Of a DNA stretch of 64,000 bases, positions 24,711-34,926 are shown one piece after another. Both the position numbers and the translations under genes were made by a program. The notes beneath the pieces were generated by a model. It saw only the letters and a list, made by a program, of their open reading frames with translations. It was not told where the DNA came from and did not search any database. Position 1 is the stretch's first letter. Each line of letters starts with the position of its first letter. Source of the stretch: Flectonema sp. DT1601 (taxonomy: Eukaryota; Euglenozoa; Diplonemea; Diplonemida; Diplonemidae); NCBI GenBank assembly GCA_964019425.1, contig OZ025803.1, positions 416,001 to 480,000 on the forward strand. The letters run 5' to 3'.

Positions 24711-25219
24711 ATTTGTGTTCACCTTCTCAATTCATTGAAAAGGAGTGAATGTAAGAAAGTCAAAGTAAAAGAGTTAACAACATATTAATATCAACCAGTT
24801 GTATTAATACTACACAAACATTACTGAGTTCTGCCACAGCAGCCTCTGTACAATATCACGCGGATACCTACTCTGACACAGCTTCGCATAGCAACGAAAG
24901 TACCTGCGAAGACTGTGCAGCTGGACCTCAAAAAATATCGGGCGCATGGCACGAAATGAGAGAGGACTCCAGCCCAAGAGTGTGAGGCAGGGAAACAAAA
25001 AGAGAAACCTTACGAGAGGGAAACACCTTTCCCCGAAAAAGGAACAAAAAAAGGCGGTCGAATCCGGTCGAAGAAATTACCAATTCATTATTGAATTCAC
25101 TCAATTCTTACCTACGAACTCTGAAGCGAGAGAGAGAGTGTGTGCGTGTGACAGTGAGTGCTCTTCTGACCTCACCTCACTTCACTTCACTTCATTCATC
25201 GCCAAAGGGAAATTACTAC
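24711..25219. other. Intergenic upstream of CobW-like gene / 3' flank of cathepsin gene
   Basis: A 62-codon minus frame at 24998-24810 is open and not low-complexity, but I see no known motif and cannot support it. A CTTCA/CACCT microsatellite lies near 25164-25198. Confidence 0.45.
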
Positions 25220-26167
25220 CTACTGACAGTTGTCACCACCCTCGTTACAAGGGAAGTTGACCTCAGTGAAGGTTCCCGGGGTGGCCCAGTTGCAGGTGTC
25301 CTCCACGCAGAGGGACTTTCCGGCTCCTCTCGAGACTCTGAAGTATCCCATCTCTCCCCAGAACTCTCCCCAACTGTTTCTGACGATCCAGTACTTCTGT
25401 CCATTCTCAACACCGTATCCGACAACAGAGATCGCGTGGTCAGCTCCTCCACAAACACCCTCAGCGATACCTCCGTGGTAGCTCAAGATCTGGGTCGCGT
25501 CAACTCCACAGCCGACTGGTCCACGAGTGTAGATCTCCTTCATCATCTCCTCCTCTCCTCTGACAGTTCCGAACTCAGCGACAGTCGCGTTCGGGAATCG
25601 GGTGATCGCAGAGCACTTTCCTCCCATCGAGGTGAAGGTCGAGCAAGTTCTGCACACGTTTTCCGCCTTGCAAGTCAAGTCTACGTCCTTGCAGAATCCC
25701 TCGTCCGACTCCTTCGAGCACGCAAGGTAAGGGTTGCATGTGTCGAAAACAACTCCGTCCTTGTTTCTGTGGATCCACTCGAACGCTCCTCCGATCGATC
25801 CTCCGTGGCACGATCCGGCGTTACCACAGTTCAGAACGTGCTGCACCGCCAAGTTCACGTCGATCCCCTGTGCCTTTCTAGCGATCTTGATTCTGTCTCC
25901 CAGAGCCGACACCGCCGCGTGTGCCCAACAAGATCCGCAGTACTGAGGAATGTGCTGGTTCAGGTTCTTCGTCAAGTAGTTAGTTCCGTTAACGTTCCCC
26001 CAAGTGAACGACTCTGGCACGTCAGCCATCTTCACGTAGTCCTTTGGCTGTGGGCTCACGACGTGTGATCCAGTTAAACCGGCAGCCTGTTCCTGCTCCT
26101 TCGTCCACAAGGAAGAAGGCTTCGCTGATGCGAAGGCGAAGAGCGCGAAAAACATCGATGACTTCAT
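25220..26167 (-). CDS. Cathepsin Z/X-like cysteine carboxypeptidase (peptidase C1)
   Basis: Single exon of 315 residues from the ATG at 26167, which starts a short signal peptide (MKSSMFFALFAFASA). The mature enzyme shows NQHIPQYCGSCWA at 70-82: HIP (72-74) is the mini-loop insert that defines cathepsin Z/X, and Cys80 is the nucleophile. His244 (GGADHAISVVGYG) and Asn264 (WIVRNSWGEFWGE) complete the triad. The propeptide is very short, as in this subfamily. The family trims single residues from protein C termini in lysosomes or after secretion. The gene is visibly more GC-rich with C-ending codons than its neighbours, which suggests high expression. Transfer is possible but not shown. Confidence 0.96.
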   Translation of the reverse strand: MKSSMFFALFAFASAKPSSLWTKEQEQAAGLTGSHVVSPQPKDYVKMADVPESFTWGNVNGTNYLTKNLNQHIPQYCGSCWAHAAVSALGDRIKIARKAQGIDVNLAVQHVLNCGNAGSCHGGSIGGAFEWIHRNKDGVVFDTCNPYLACSKESDEGFCKDVDLTCKAENVCRTCSTFTSMGGKCSAITRFPNATVAEFGTVRGEEEMMKEIYTRGPVGCGVDATQILSYHGGIAEGVCGGADHAISVVGYGVENGQKYWIVRNSWGEFWGEMGYFRVSRGAGKSLCVEDTCNWATPGTFTEVNFPCNEGGDNCQ

Positions 26168-26811
26168 CGTTTGTATGTTTTGGTAATCGATAACTGAGGT
26201 AGAATTAGGGTAAGCAGACAACGGTGTTCAGCTAACTAACAAAAAAAAAAAAAAAACAACGCAATGAGAAGCACGAGGGAAAACTGTACTTCACAAACGG
26301 CAGGAATGCCAAACAAAAATATGAATTTATGCATCATCGCGGGGGGAAGCTAATGTCGAGGCATCGCAATCTCCCCGGGGGTGGGGTTAGAGCGGAGACT
26401 CTTTTTTTGGTTCCCCCCCTCATATTCCTTATGGGAGGTGTTTGATGGAACGACAATTGAACGTGTTGCGGACTGGCAGCCGGTTACGAGAAAATATATT
26501 CTTCAGGCTGGCTCACTTTCTTCGAAGTACAGACGTACAGCTCATCGAATCAGATTTACCTTTGTGATTGATCTTCTTGACGATAAACTAACTGTACTAA
26601 GATTATATTTTTACAGCGACGTCCTTGTAACTAAACATTCTTTTGACGTGAAACGGGGGAACGGGATAATGTACCAGTTTTTTAGGATGCATTCTGGTCA
26701 AGTTATGTCAACGGATCCGAATGGAAAAACAAACAGGGGGACAGTTGTATAATCCGCAAAAGAAAGTAACAATGTGCAGACATGAGAAAATGTTTTAAGA
26801 AAAGAACGTGT
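26168..26811. other. Intergenic between cathepsin and glutaredoxin genes
   Basis: Apart from the plus-strand open frame listed separately, it holds an A run at 26241-26256 and a C/G-rich patch at 26338-26420. Nothing else recognised. Confidence 0.5.
26381..26752 (+). CDS. Possible coding fragment, unrecognised
   Basis: The only plus-strand frame in the gene-dense half that is not a shadow or a homopolymer artefact. It is open from about 26354 to the stop at 26752. There is no ATG near the start (26381 is GTG), so a real gene would need an upstream exon, or this is a remnant. The latter half reads like ordinary protein (RFTFVIDLLDD, LTVLRLYFYSDVLVTKH). It sits between the divergent cathepsin start and the glutaredoxin end. 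No family recognised; chance is a serious alternative. Confidence 0.25.
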   Translation: MGLERRLFFWFPPSYSLWEVFDGTTIERVADWQPVTRKYILQAGSLSSKYRRTAHRIRFTFVIDLLDDKLTVLRLYFYSDVLVTKHSFDVKRGNGIMYQFFRMHSGQVMSTDPNGKTNRGTVV

Positions 26812-27123
26812 TTAGCATTCAGTCTTCACAAGTTTTGCGAGAGCTCCAGACCTGTGTAGAGCGAATGTGTCATCACATCCCCCGATGTGCTTTGATCCGA
26901 TGAAGACGTTTGGAACAGATGTTTGTCCAGTCAACTGCTTTAATTTCTGTTGGATGGCATCTCCGTTTGGCATTCTGTCCAACTGATGAACTTCTGGCTT
27001 AACTCCGAGTTCGTTAGTCATCAAGTTAATAACTCTCGTACAGAACCCACAGTAAGTCTTTGAGAAGATTACAACGTGGGCCTTGCTTCCGACCAAATCT
27101 CTAGCAGCTGAGGCAACAGACAT
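26812..27123 (-). CDS. Glutaredoxin
   Basis: Single exon, 103 residues, the usual size for a classical glutaredoxin. The active site is TYCGFC (Cys25 and Cys28), a dithiol variant of the common CPYC. TSVP (68-71) supplies the cis-proline that binds glutathione, and GGCDD (81-85) is the second glutathione-binding motif. There is no signal peptide, so it is probably cytosolic; it reduces protein or glutathione mixed disulfides. An extra Cys at position 83 and one at the C terminus are also present in many relatives. Confidence 0.97.
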   Translation of the reverse strand: MSVASAARDLVGSKAHVVIFSKTYCGFCTRVINLMTNELGVKPEVHQLDRMPNGDAIQQKLKQLTGQTSVPNVFIGSKHIGGCDDTFALHRSGALAKLVKTEC

Positions 27124-28085
27124 TTTTGTGACTTAAGAAGTAGTTCTGAAGGGTGAAAGGATTTAAAAACACTTCAAACGGTCCGAATACGTAGCGACAG
27201 ACACCCTCACTCGTCATATCGTAGCAACAAGATGTAAAAGTGTGTTTTTGAAGAAAAGTATTAAACAAAAAACCTATTCGATCCCCACCAGCTGTGTTAA
27301 GGTGCAAACTGCAGGCGGTTTAGTTAAGGGACGAGGAATAGAATGAACAATTAAAAGTTTCTTCTTCTTCTTTTTCTTTTTCTTTTTTTTTTTTTTTGTT
27401 GTTGATCTTTTTTACGAGATCCAATTAGGGGGACTGATTAATAATTTCAGTCAACTGAGTTAAGAAAAAAAATGCAATATCCAAACAAAAAAAAAAAAAA
27501 AAAAAAAAAGAGAAATCAGAGGGGTAAATTAGATGCCGTTGATTTTTTTTTCCTATTCCGGTTTTCTTGTATGTCAGCTACCCACCTTAATGTTAAACGA
27601 CTTGCATGGAATAAGGTAAGGAGGGATCTGGGAGGGTTGAAAAAGTTTTTTAATGTCCTCAACGTACCGTGCAGTTAGACTTATTACGTGCACACAGAAC
27701 AATGGGTATGTCTGTTTTCAATCTGAAATTTTTTTTTTGCACTCCTTTATACTAAAACTCAAAAAAACTGCTGCCATTTATTTGTTGTTGTTATCACTTT
27801 GTGCACGAACAAAGAGTTTCAAGAAAAAAAAAGAAGAAAAAAAAAAAAAAAAAAAACAAGGGAAGTTAAAGGAGCACATAGGAACTCACTCCACTATCAA
27901 CTAGCAATCAGTAATGTATTATTATTATCAGTATTTGATTAAATGTCAGTGTACAGAATTATCAATTTAAAAAAAAAAAAAAAAAGACTGTTAATTTAAG
28001 GGGAGAGCAGATGCATTTATAAGATAATCTTCAATTCAATATAAAACAATTTTTTTTTTTTTTTTTTTTTTTTTTTGGTATGCTT
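27124..28085. other. Intergenic with many A/T runs
   Basis: Long homopolymer-rich stretches near 27360-27400, 27487-27509, 27825-27857, 27969-27985 and 28050-28076. No coding signal. Confidence 0.65.
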
Positions 28086-29294
28086 TTATGCTTTTGCTTG
28101 GCTGCTCTGCTTGTGGTGAGCCTGTTTTTGTTTATAATATTTGTGATGATGATGATGATGATGATGATAGACTGACACGTTGATATACAATACCTGCGAC
28201 TCTTCAACAATATTCTGTCTCACTCTTCTAAATGTGAATGACAATCTGTTTCCACGAGCACCAACTGGTCGTTTATTTGTTTCCTTAAAACTTAATTTAT
28301 AATCTCGTCTAGCTGATCCAGTTAAGACTAGAAGAGATCTGCGTGGAATTCGAACAGAAATACGCTCTTTAGATGCTATGCGGGGGAGGGGGTCGAGATG
28401 AGCAATGCAATCGGCACTACAAGAAAGGACAGAAACAATTCCATCAAATACGCGAAGATCACTGACGCTGGGTTCGCACCTTTTACGGCGGTGTTCCTGC
28501 ACTGTCAGCTGGTTCTGTTTTGGTATTGTTGTTGTCATGGAAATATTCTAAAAATTATTTAATCCGAACAGCTAAATATTAACATACCGGTGCCCTAACT
28601 AGCGGGAATGAAACATGAGGAATCTCATTAACACACATCATCGCTTCGATTACGTCGAACGGCATGTTTGGCAATCCCTTATCAGGTAGTAACTCAGCAG
28701 CATAATTAACACCCGTATCGATCATTCTAAATCCGAAGTCAGTAATAGTTCTTCCAATACGTTTTGTTCGCTGCTGAGTGCAATGGTGCCATGAAATCAG
28801 TTTTGATTCTTCTTCTTCAGAAAGGAACTCCGTCGCATGGAAGAGACCGTCAATTTCATTTCCATCTGCTGATTCAACAACTCCAAAACTTCCTTCGGAA
28901 CCCGTCGAAGAAGTCTCGTTGTCAGCCCAGTCGAGACTACCCTCTGGTGGAATGTTAGCAATATTATTACTTTCTTGTTGTTCTTTCTTACCCAAGGCTG
29001 CAACAGCAGCCCACGTCTGTGTTTCGCTCCGGCTACTCGAGTCCGAACTGTCGCCACTGCTGCTGGTGCTGTAGGACGAGCTGCTGCTAGCACTTTCATA
29101 ACCTTCATCTCGTTTTTCATGTTCAACACCATTACCGCTGCCGTTGTCATTCTTCTTCCAGCTCTGGCCGTTGGACTGGTTTTGGTCGTTGCGATTTTGC
29201 TTCCTACGCAGCAAGGCCGTGATCTCACCTTTCGTAGAGTCTGGCAGTCGGATCATACCGCGGCGGGGCTGACCAGGTTCGGAGCGCTGCTGCT

Positions 29295-29326
<32 letters not shown>

Positions 29327-29354
29327 TGCTGTTGTTGTTGTTGCTGCTGCTGCA

Positions 29355-29391
<37 letters not shown>

Positions 29392-30270
29392 TTGCTGTTG
29401 CTGTTGTTGCTGCTGTTGTTGTTGTTGCTGCTGCTGTTGCTGCTGCTGCTGTTGTTGTTGTTGCTGACGCGGTGGCGCCTGTCGTTGCTGAGGTGGGTGA
29501 TGTTGTGGAGGTTGTTGCTGCTTTCGATAAGAATACTGCTGCTGGTAATGTTGTTGTTGATGCTGATGATGAGCAGGTTGCCATGACTGATTATCAGATT
29601 GGTATTGTGAAGAATTTCTTTTATTAATGTCTCCCAACACAACCGGAGAGACGGGAAGTTTTGCAATAATAGGAACGGCATCCTCAATGGAATTATCAGT
29701 GCGCCTATTGTTGTTATAACCTGATCCTGGAGCAAGAGAAGCCTTTGGCTGTACAGGTGGGGGTGTAGGTGGTGAAGTGCCTAAGAAGTCAATCATGTCG
29801 AATGACTCGTCGCCCCAGGTGTCTGTCACTCTGCCAGAGTCTCTCCAACGATCAGCGATACTACTGCCGGGTTCCAGTGATGAATTCTTTTTCGCTGTAA
29901 CACCTCCCCACCATTCTGATCTGTCATTCTGCTTTTCGTGAACACGGCGGTCTCCCTCTCCTCCCCCACCACTATTACTGGCACTACCATAGTAATTTCC
30001 GTTTTGATTGTGATTTTGCTGATGATTTTGCTGGTGGGAATATCCACCGTGACCACCGTGATTATGACCCTTTCCATTACCTCTTCTGCCTGTTCCCTCT
30101 CCATAATAGTTATAATTATTGTTGTTGTTTCCGTTGTTGCTATTGTTGTTGTTGTTGTTATTGTTGTTGTACCCACCACCATTATTTTGATGGTGGTGGT
30201 GATTCCATCCACCGCGACCCCATCCTCTCTCGCTCCCCCTTCCTCCGCGAATCCCTCCTCTGGAGGACAT
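28086..30270 (-). CDS. Asn/Gln-rich protein with ALKBH8-like AlkB domain lacking the iron ligands
   Basis: Exons 30270-28588, 28514-28194 and 28121-28086; introns 73 and 72 nt; about 679 residues. The N terminus is RGG/Asn/His-rich (1-100), then Gln-rich with 60 near-pure Gln at 269-328. Residues 477-668 align by eye with the AlkB domain of ALKBH8: KRIGRTITDFGFRM, LPNMPFDVIEAMM, NQLTVQEH, VFDGIVSVLS, IPRRSLLVLTG and RLSFTFRRVRQ. The HxD iron motif (HID in ALKBH8) is replaced by a region reading EPSVSD (573-578), and the distal His by Leu635 (YKLSF). The two Args that bind 2-oxoglutarate remain (651, 657). It is therefore probably an inactive, RNA-binding AlkB fold in a low-complexity, granule-type protein. 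The second intron is stop-free and a multiple of three, so it could be retained. Confidence 0.85.
29287..29466 (-). repeat. Polyglutamine-coding tract of 60 codons
   Basis: Mixed CAG and CAA codons with one Leu interruption. The mixture makes replication slippage less likely than in a pure CAG run and suggests the Gln tract is maintained at the protein level. Confidence 0.95.
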
Positions 30271-30844
30271 TTATGGCGAAGCTGTGAAAATACTTGTTAA
30301 TGAAAGTAATCAATTAGAGTTCTGAACTATTCGCGTGGCGATAATTTGATGTTCTCCAACTGGTGATTGTCAACGGGAGGCTGCCATGTTTAACTAAAAC
30401 CTGTTTAACAATCATTAAAAATTTGCAAAAGGCAGATCTAAAATCAAAACTCGTAACTTCTTTGTCGTTCGGTTGATAATAATTAGTTAGTAATCGGCAT
30501 TTAAAAAGAAATGCTATTTTACAACTGTAGCTCCCTCGTGAGGGAGTGTTGAAGGGAGTTAACGTGACATCAGTAAAGTAATAACTCAAACAGGAACGTG
30601 TCCGCTGATTATCCGTTGCTATAGTTTTTCAGCTAACTAAACAACTGTTTTATTGCTGACTGTTCATTAGTATGAGAGGATCACCACACAACTGTTTCGA
30701 TCGCGATGCAGCGTCTCAGTTCTGACTAAGGGAAATGTGCGACACCACCTTTTCCGATCTGGCTATGGGCCGCTAGTTGAGTTATTTCACTCAAAAACGC
30801 GCAGTTTCGTAGTTCGAAATGATTTCCGTCAAGTCTCCTTCTAA
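30271..30844. other. Intergenic
   Basis: 5' flank of the AlkB-like gene and 3' flank of the 75-residue gene. No other feature recognised. Confidence 0.5.
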
Positions 30845-31217
30845 TTAGTAAACTCGAAGTCTATTTGCGATTTCTACGAGCGTCTCTTTCTTGCTTTGGC
30901 GAAGACTATGGAGGTGACTGAGGGGAGGCTGTGTTGAATTGTATACCTTCAGTAGATCTTACAGGGGTTTTGATACCACAAAGAAAACAGGAAGAGGGAC
31001 ATACTAAAAACACATCTCCGTATTTACGAACACATTCATCCATCATTATAATATCCTATTTTGTATTTTGTTTTGCTATTTTTATTCAGAAAAATAGTAA
31101 CTGTGGGGTGTCCCAAACACATACCTTATTGATCTCTACTATTTCCTTCTCTATTATGTCGAAATGTTGCTGTACTATACTTACCGCTTCGAATACAATA
31201 TCGGGCGACGAGGACAT
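30845..31217 (-). CDS. Small three-exon gene, 75-residue helical protein, unrecognised
   Basis: Exons 31217-31125 (31 codons), 31055-31005 (17 codons) and 30928-30845 (27 codons plus TAA). Introns are 69 and 76 nt, both starting GTATGT and ending TAG or ACACAG, the same size class and signals as the other introns in this window. All three exons join in phase 0 and give one uninterrupted protein, which no single open frame would show. It starts MSSSPDIVFEAV, is rich in Ile/Glu/Lys (HFDIIEKEIVEINKD) and ends EIANRLRVY, consistent with a short helical or coiled-coil subunit. I do not recognise the family. Small subunits of tethering, kinetochore or chaperone complexes have this look, but that is only an impression. 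Confidence 0.72.
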
Positions 31218-32528
31218 GTTGTTGTTCAGTTAGTTAACAGTACTTCGTACAGTACTTTGCAATCAGGTGCAAAAAAAAAAAAAAAAAAATCCCAACAATT
31301 TCACTGAAGAAAATAACAAAAAAAAATTTATTTTTTTTTAAACACAAAAAAAGACTACAAAAAAATCATTAATCTGAACGGTTATCCTACGGGCACTGAA
31401 TCCGAGTCTAGCAAACCCGCAAACCGAATTGTTCTGTTTATCATAAGTATTATGTCTCCCTGTTGTGATGATAAAACATTTAAGAGACGACAACCAACAC
31501 TATCATTCTGTGTATTAAAACAAAACAATAAAACGCTTGTCGCTGACTAATATGTCTCCCCCGACAAGAATTATACTCAAATAGACCTGAAATGTTTTAT
31601 TTTATTTTTTTATATTATTTCATTTGGTTTCCTTCTCCCAGTAGAAGGAGAGGTAAAGAAAGTCGCGGAAGGGGGGGGAAAGGAGAGAGGGGTAAGATTT
31701 CTTTTACTTCTTTTTTGTTAGAAGAATTTCCAAGAATTAGTTTTATTAAAAAAGTAAACTTCGCATTTAAAGACATCGCGAGAGGGTGCGGCAACAAAAA
31801 AATAAAACAAATCAATTTAGAAAATTGCAACTTCAGTAAACTGCTGAGCGCACGAAGTATTTCTTCTTAATAGGTTTTTTTATTTCGTAATGCCCATTCC
31901 GGGTACGCGACAGAAACCTGTCTCGAAATGCTTTCACATAAATCGTTTGAGGTTACGCTAACGCACACAGAAAGTACTACAAATTCAGAACCACAATAAA
32001 ACTGATTAAGTAAAAAGAGATGTAAAAAAGCCTCTTTTCAAAAAAAAAAATAAAAAAAAAATCAGAATTTAATGACCACATCCAACGCAGTTTTTTGCAT
32101 CTGTCTGAGCTCGATACGAACTTCAAACACGAACGCGTTACTACTGCGTGCTGGAATTGGACATGAATTTCTATTTTAATCGGATCTGTGGGATCCAGAC
32201 AGCAGAAGTGGGGAAGTTGGACAGATATACGACAAGGGAGGGAGGTCTAAGATTTTCATAACTACTTCTCTAGATAGATACAAAACATAATATAAAACAT
32301 AAATACAATCTCTTACAATTCTCGTATAGGTCTGTCTTACTTGACCACAAAACCAAGGTGCTAATGAAGATTATGTTTGACAATAATATCAAACAGTTCG
32401 AACGAATTGTTTCAGCAGATAATAAGATTTCATTCTCTCCAAAGCTTGACGATTCTTCAAACTCAATATACCACTTTCAGTAGACAATCGGCACATCATA
32501 TCAGCAGTCGGGGAACAACAGTCGCCAC
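31218..32528. other. Unresolved 1.3 kb; coding-like minus-strand stretches at 32050-32510
   Basis: A/T runs around 31270-31370 and 32040-32062. On the minus strand, a frame starting ATGATGTGC near 32494 continues for 35 codons to a TGA near 32388 (SLKNRQALERMKSYYLLKQF). A frame ending in ALDVVIKF and TGA near 32070 contains FVFEVRIELRQMQ. Several frames are open between them, so I could not build one consistent exon model. There could be an intron-containing gene here or none. Confidence 0.35.
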
Positions 32529-33302
32529 CTACCTCAGTGATGAGCCGCACTGTGTACAGAATCTCGCTGTTATTATCGCTTCTAACTTACATTTTGCGCA
32601 ATGAATCCTGTTTTAAGTTTTTATTAAATAAACTTATAAAGTGTGTCAACATTACTAAAACACGACATACCTGGAAACCCTTCCAGCAGCACTCATCTTG
32701 ACCGCAGATATTTCCCGCAACTCTGATGTTGCTTCGAATACTGCGATAGTTCCTGGCCAGGCATCAAACAGAGGACCCGAAGGGATGTCAACTTCAGCAA
32801 TGGTGCCTCGTATCTCACCAGGGATTTTAGAAATAACACCGAGGACTCCTTCCCGTACGGAATTGCCGCTGTGGAGATCAATCTTTTTTGTTGTGACGAC
32901 TTTCATCCCAACACGGAATTCGTGAGAACGTATTGCCATGTGACTGGAGGGAGATTCAAATTGTTGTTGTGGAGGTGACTTAGTAGTAGCACGTGGAGGA
33001 GATGCTTTTTTATGAAGTGGTGATTGGTTCCACTCAGTCGAAGTCGCTAAATGTCTGTTAGCAAAGTGCGGATTTTCTCCACCTCTTCTGCTGTTCTTCA
33101 CAGCTTCTCTCTTTTCATCCGCAGCCATCACCTTTCTTTCGTCGTCTGTCATCGTTCTCAGCCCTAGTAATGATGCCATTGTATGTCCTGTGTCATATCC
33201 TCGTTCTCTTCCTAAGAGCCTGATTGATGATCTGTTTCCCAACGCATTGTTAACATTCATCGATGAGCCATCACTATTCATACCATTTGACCCGTACGGC
33301 AT
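32529..33302 (-). CDS. SH3-like/KOW-type domain protein with C-terminal zinc ribbon
   Basis: Exon 1 33302-32671, intron 63 nt (GTATGT...AAACAG), exon 2 32607-32529; 236 residues. Splicing replaces a five-residue read-through with IHCAKC-x10-CTQCGSSLR, a tidy CxxC...CxxC zinc ribbon (Cys 214, 217, 228, 231). That strongly supports the intron. Residues 1-120 are Ser/Asn/Arg-rich and disordered. Residues about 125-200 look like a small beta barrel (FRVGMKVVTTKKIDL, EGVLGVISKIPG, GTIAEVDI, WPGTIAVFEA). The function is unknown; nucleic-acid or protein binding is likely. A good acceptor-like CAG lies just before the ATG, so an upstream 5' exon is possible. Confidence 0.82.
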
Positions 33303-33466
33303 GTTAGTGGAGTCGACCTCCCTGGAAATGATTATTTAAAATACAACTGACACACCATTTTAATACAAACTAGTCTAACAGTAACCCTTTTAAATACAAA
33401 CAATGTCAGCAGTCAAAAGACGAGTTGAATGCTGCTACTTAGTTAACATTATTGCTCAGACTACAA

Positions 33467-33501
<35 letters not shown>

Positions 33502-33755
33502 CGTAAAAAAACAGACAGAATCAGCCAGATAGGTACAGGAAGGGGGATTAAAACAAAAAAACACATTATTATAGACACAATTACAGCCACAGTTCAGCAG
33601 ATCTAAAATATGATTTTTTTTTGTGAGAATTAAAACAGGGGGGGGAAACGAAACTATAAAGAACTCATACGACACATTAAATTGTATTATTGCTAACCAC
33701 TTATCTAGTAACCAGAAGAGGGCGCTATCATCAAACACGAGCACGAGCATTCTTA
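33303..33755. other. Intergenic
   Basis: Contains a T run of 28 at 33471-33498. No coding signal. Confidence 0.6.
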
Positions 33756-34700
33756 TCAAAGTTGAGAAGTAGGAACACCATATTTATCATCAACAGAATT
33801 AGTTTCTGTGGGTACATATCGCTGACGACTTGGAGATGACTGGCGATGGCGGGAAGAATTAGATGGACGAGTGTATTGTTGAAAATCTCTACTCCTTTCG
33901 TTGTACTGTTGAGATGGAGGAGCGTATTGCTGAATGTCTCTACTCTTTTCGTTGTACTGTTGTTGTTGTTGTTGTTGATGAGATGGAGGAGTGTAGTAAT
34001 TCTGATGACGATCTTCTTCGTTGTTTACAACTCGAACTTCAGTTCGAGCACCGCGCGGGTTGATCTTAACCGGAGATGCGGTTCTCTTCCTGGGTACGAT
34101 AATAATATCCTTCCCTTTTCTAATAACACCAGGCAAGCTATCTATTGAAGGCTTGCTGAACCTGTCACTGCGCTCACTTTTTACGGCAATCGGAGTTTCG
34201 ACATTTCCAAAACTTTGAGGGCTTTGAGGAACCAACGGAGGTGGTGGAAATTTCTTCTTCGAAGATTCATAAAAGTGATTTTGTGTTTTTGGTTTTCGGC
34301 TATCCAGACGGTCTTTATAATAATTATTTGAGCTCCAAGCAACGTTCTCCTTTTCAATATGTTTTCTATTTTCTGTTGTTGGGAATACCTCAGAGATGTA
34401 GCAGCTGTTTGTTCGAAGCATTTTACCCATCCAAAGAAGTGGTTTTTGTTTTAATGTTTCGATTTGATATAATTCAACTTCGTCATTCTTCCTAACTGAG
34501 AGCCGCAATTCAGAATATTTTTGTGATACAAAATTTATCTTCAAGTGATCGATTGCAATTTTTAGTAAATCTGATAAATCCCATTTTACTGCTCTGATGA
34601 CGTCGGATTCTCTGCAGTTTGGTTGTCTTCCCTCTCGTGTTGATATTTCTATTGTGTAGTCTCTGAACCCAGCTGACGTGTTCTCCTCATCCACCCACAT
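33756..34700 (-). CDS. Unrecognised Gln/Ser/Arg-rich protein
   Basis: Single exon, 314 residues. The first ~125 residues look folded (mixed hydrophobic and charged, for example WDLSDLLKIAIDHLKINF and ELRLSVRKNDEVELYQIETL). The rest is disordered: a proline run, Lys/Arg patches (VPRKRTASPVK), a Gln tract and a short tandem repeat, YNEKSRDIQQYAPPSQ followed by YNERSRDFQQYTRPSN. The composition suggests a nuclear or RNA-granule protein. I do not recognise the N-terminal domain and assign no function. Confidence 0.75.
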   Translation of the reverse strand: MWVDEENTSAGFRDYTIEISTREGRQPNCRESDVIRAVKWDLSDLLKIAIDHLKINFVSQKYSELRLSVRKNDEVELYQIETLKQKPLLWMGKMLRTNSCYISEVFPTTENRKHIEKENVAWSSNNYYKDRLDSRKPKTQNHFYESSKKKFPPPPLVPQSPQSFGNVETPIAVKSERSDRFSKPSIDSLPGVIRKGKDIIIVPRKRTASPVKINPRGARTEVRVVNNEEDRHQNYYTPPSHQQQQQQQYNEKSRDIQQYAPPSQQYNERSRDFQQYTRPSNSSRHRQSSPSRQRYVPTETNSVDDKYGVPTSQL

Positions 34701-34926
34701 TTATGAGAACTGTAATTAGTAGTAAGATATTGAAAATAAAACAAACTAAAAAAAAAATGGGCCATTCTTCTTCTTGTTGTTAAAACATTAAGTAAACCCG
34801 TGGGGGGACTTGGATAAATAAATCAAGGGTTAACACGCAACAAAGTGGGGGGGGATAGTTTTTATTTTTAAAACAAAACACACTTAAAAAAACCGAAATT
34901 ACAAAAAGAATATAACTCAACAACAA

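Noticed and set aside
25091-26068. 325-codon plus-strand frame
   Set aside because: Antisense shadow of the cathepsin gene, which has all catalytic motifs on the minus strand; the high GC content of that gene removes antisense stops.
28975-29586. Leu-rich 203-codon plus-strand frame
   Set aside because: Antisense shadow of the polyglutamine tract of the AlkB-like gene.
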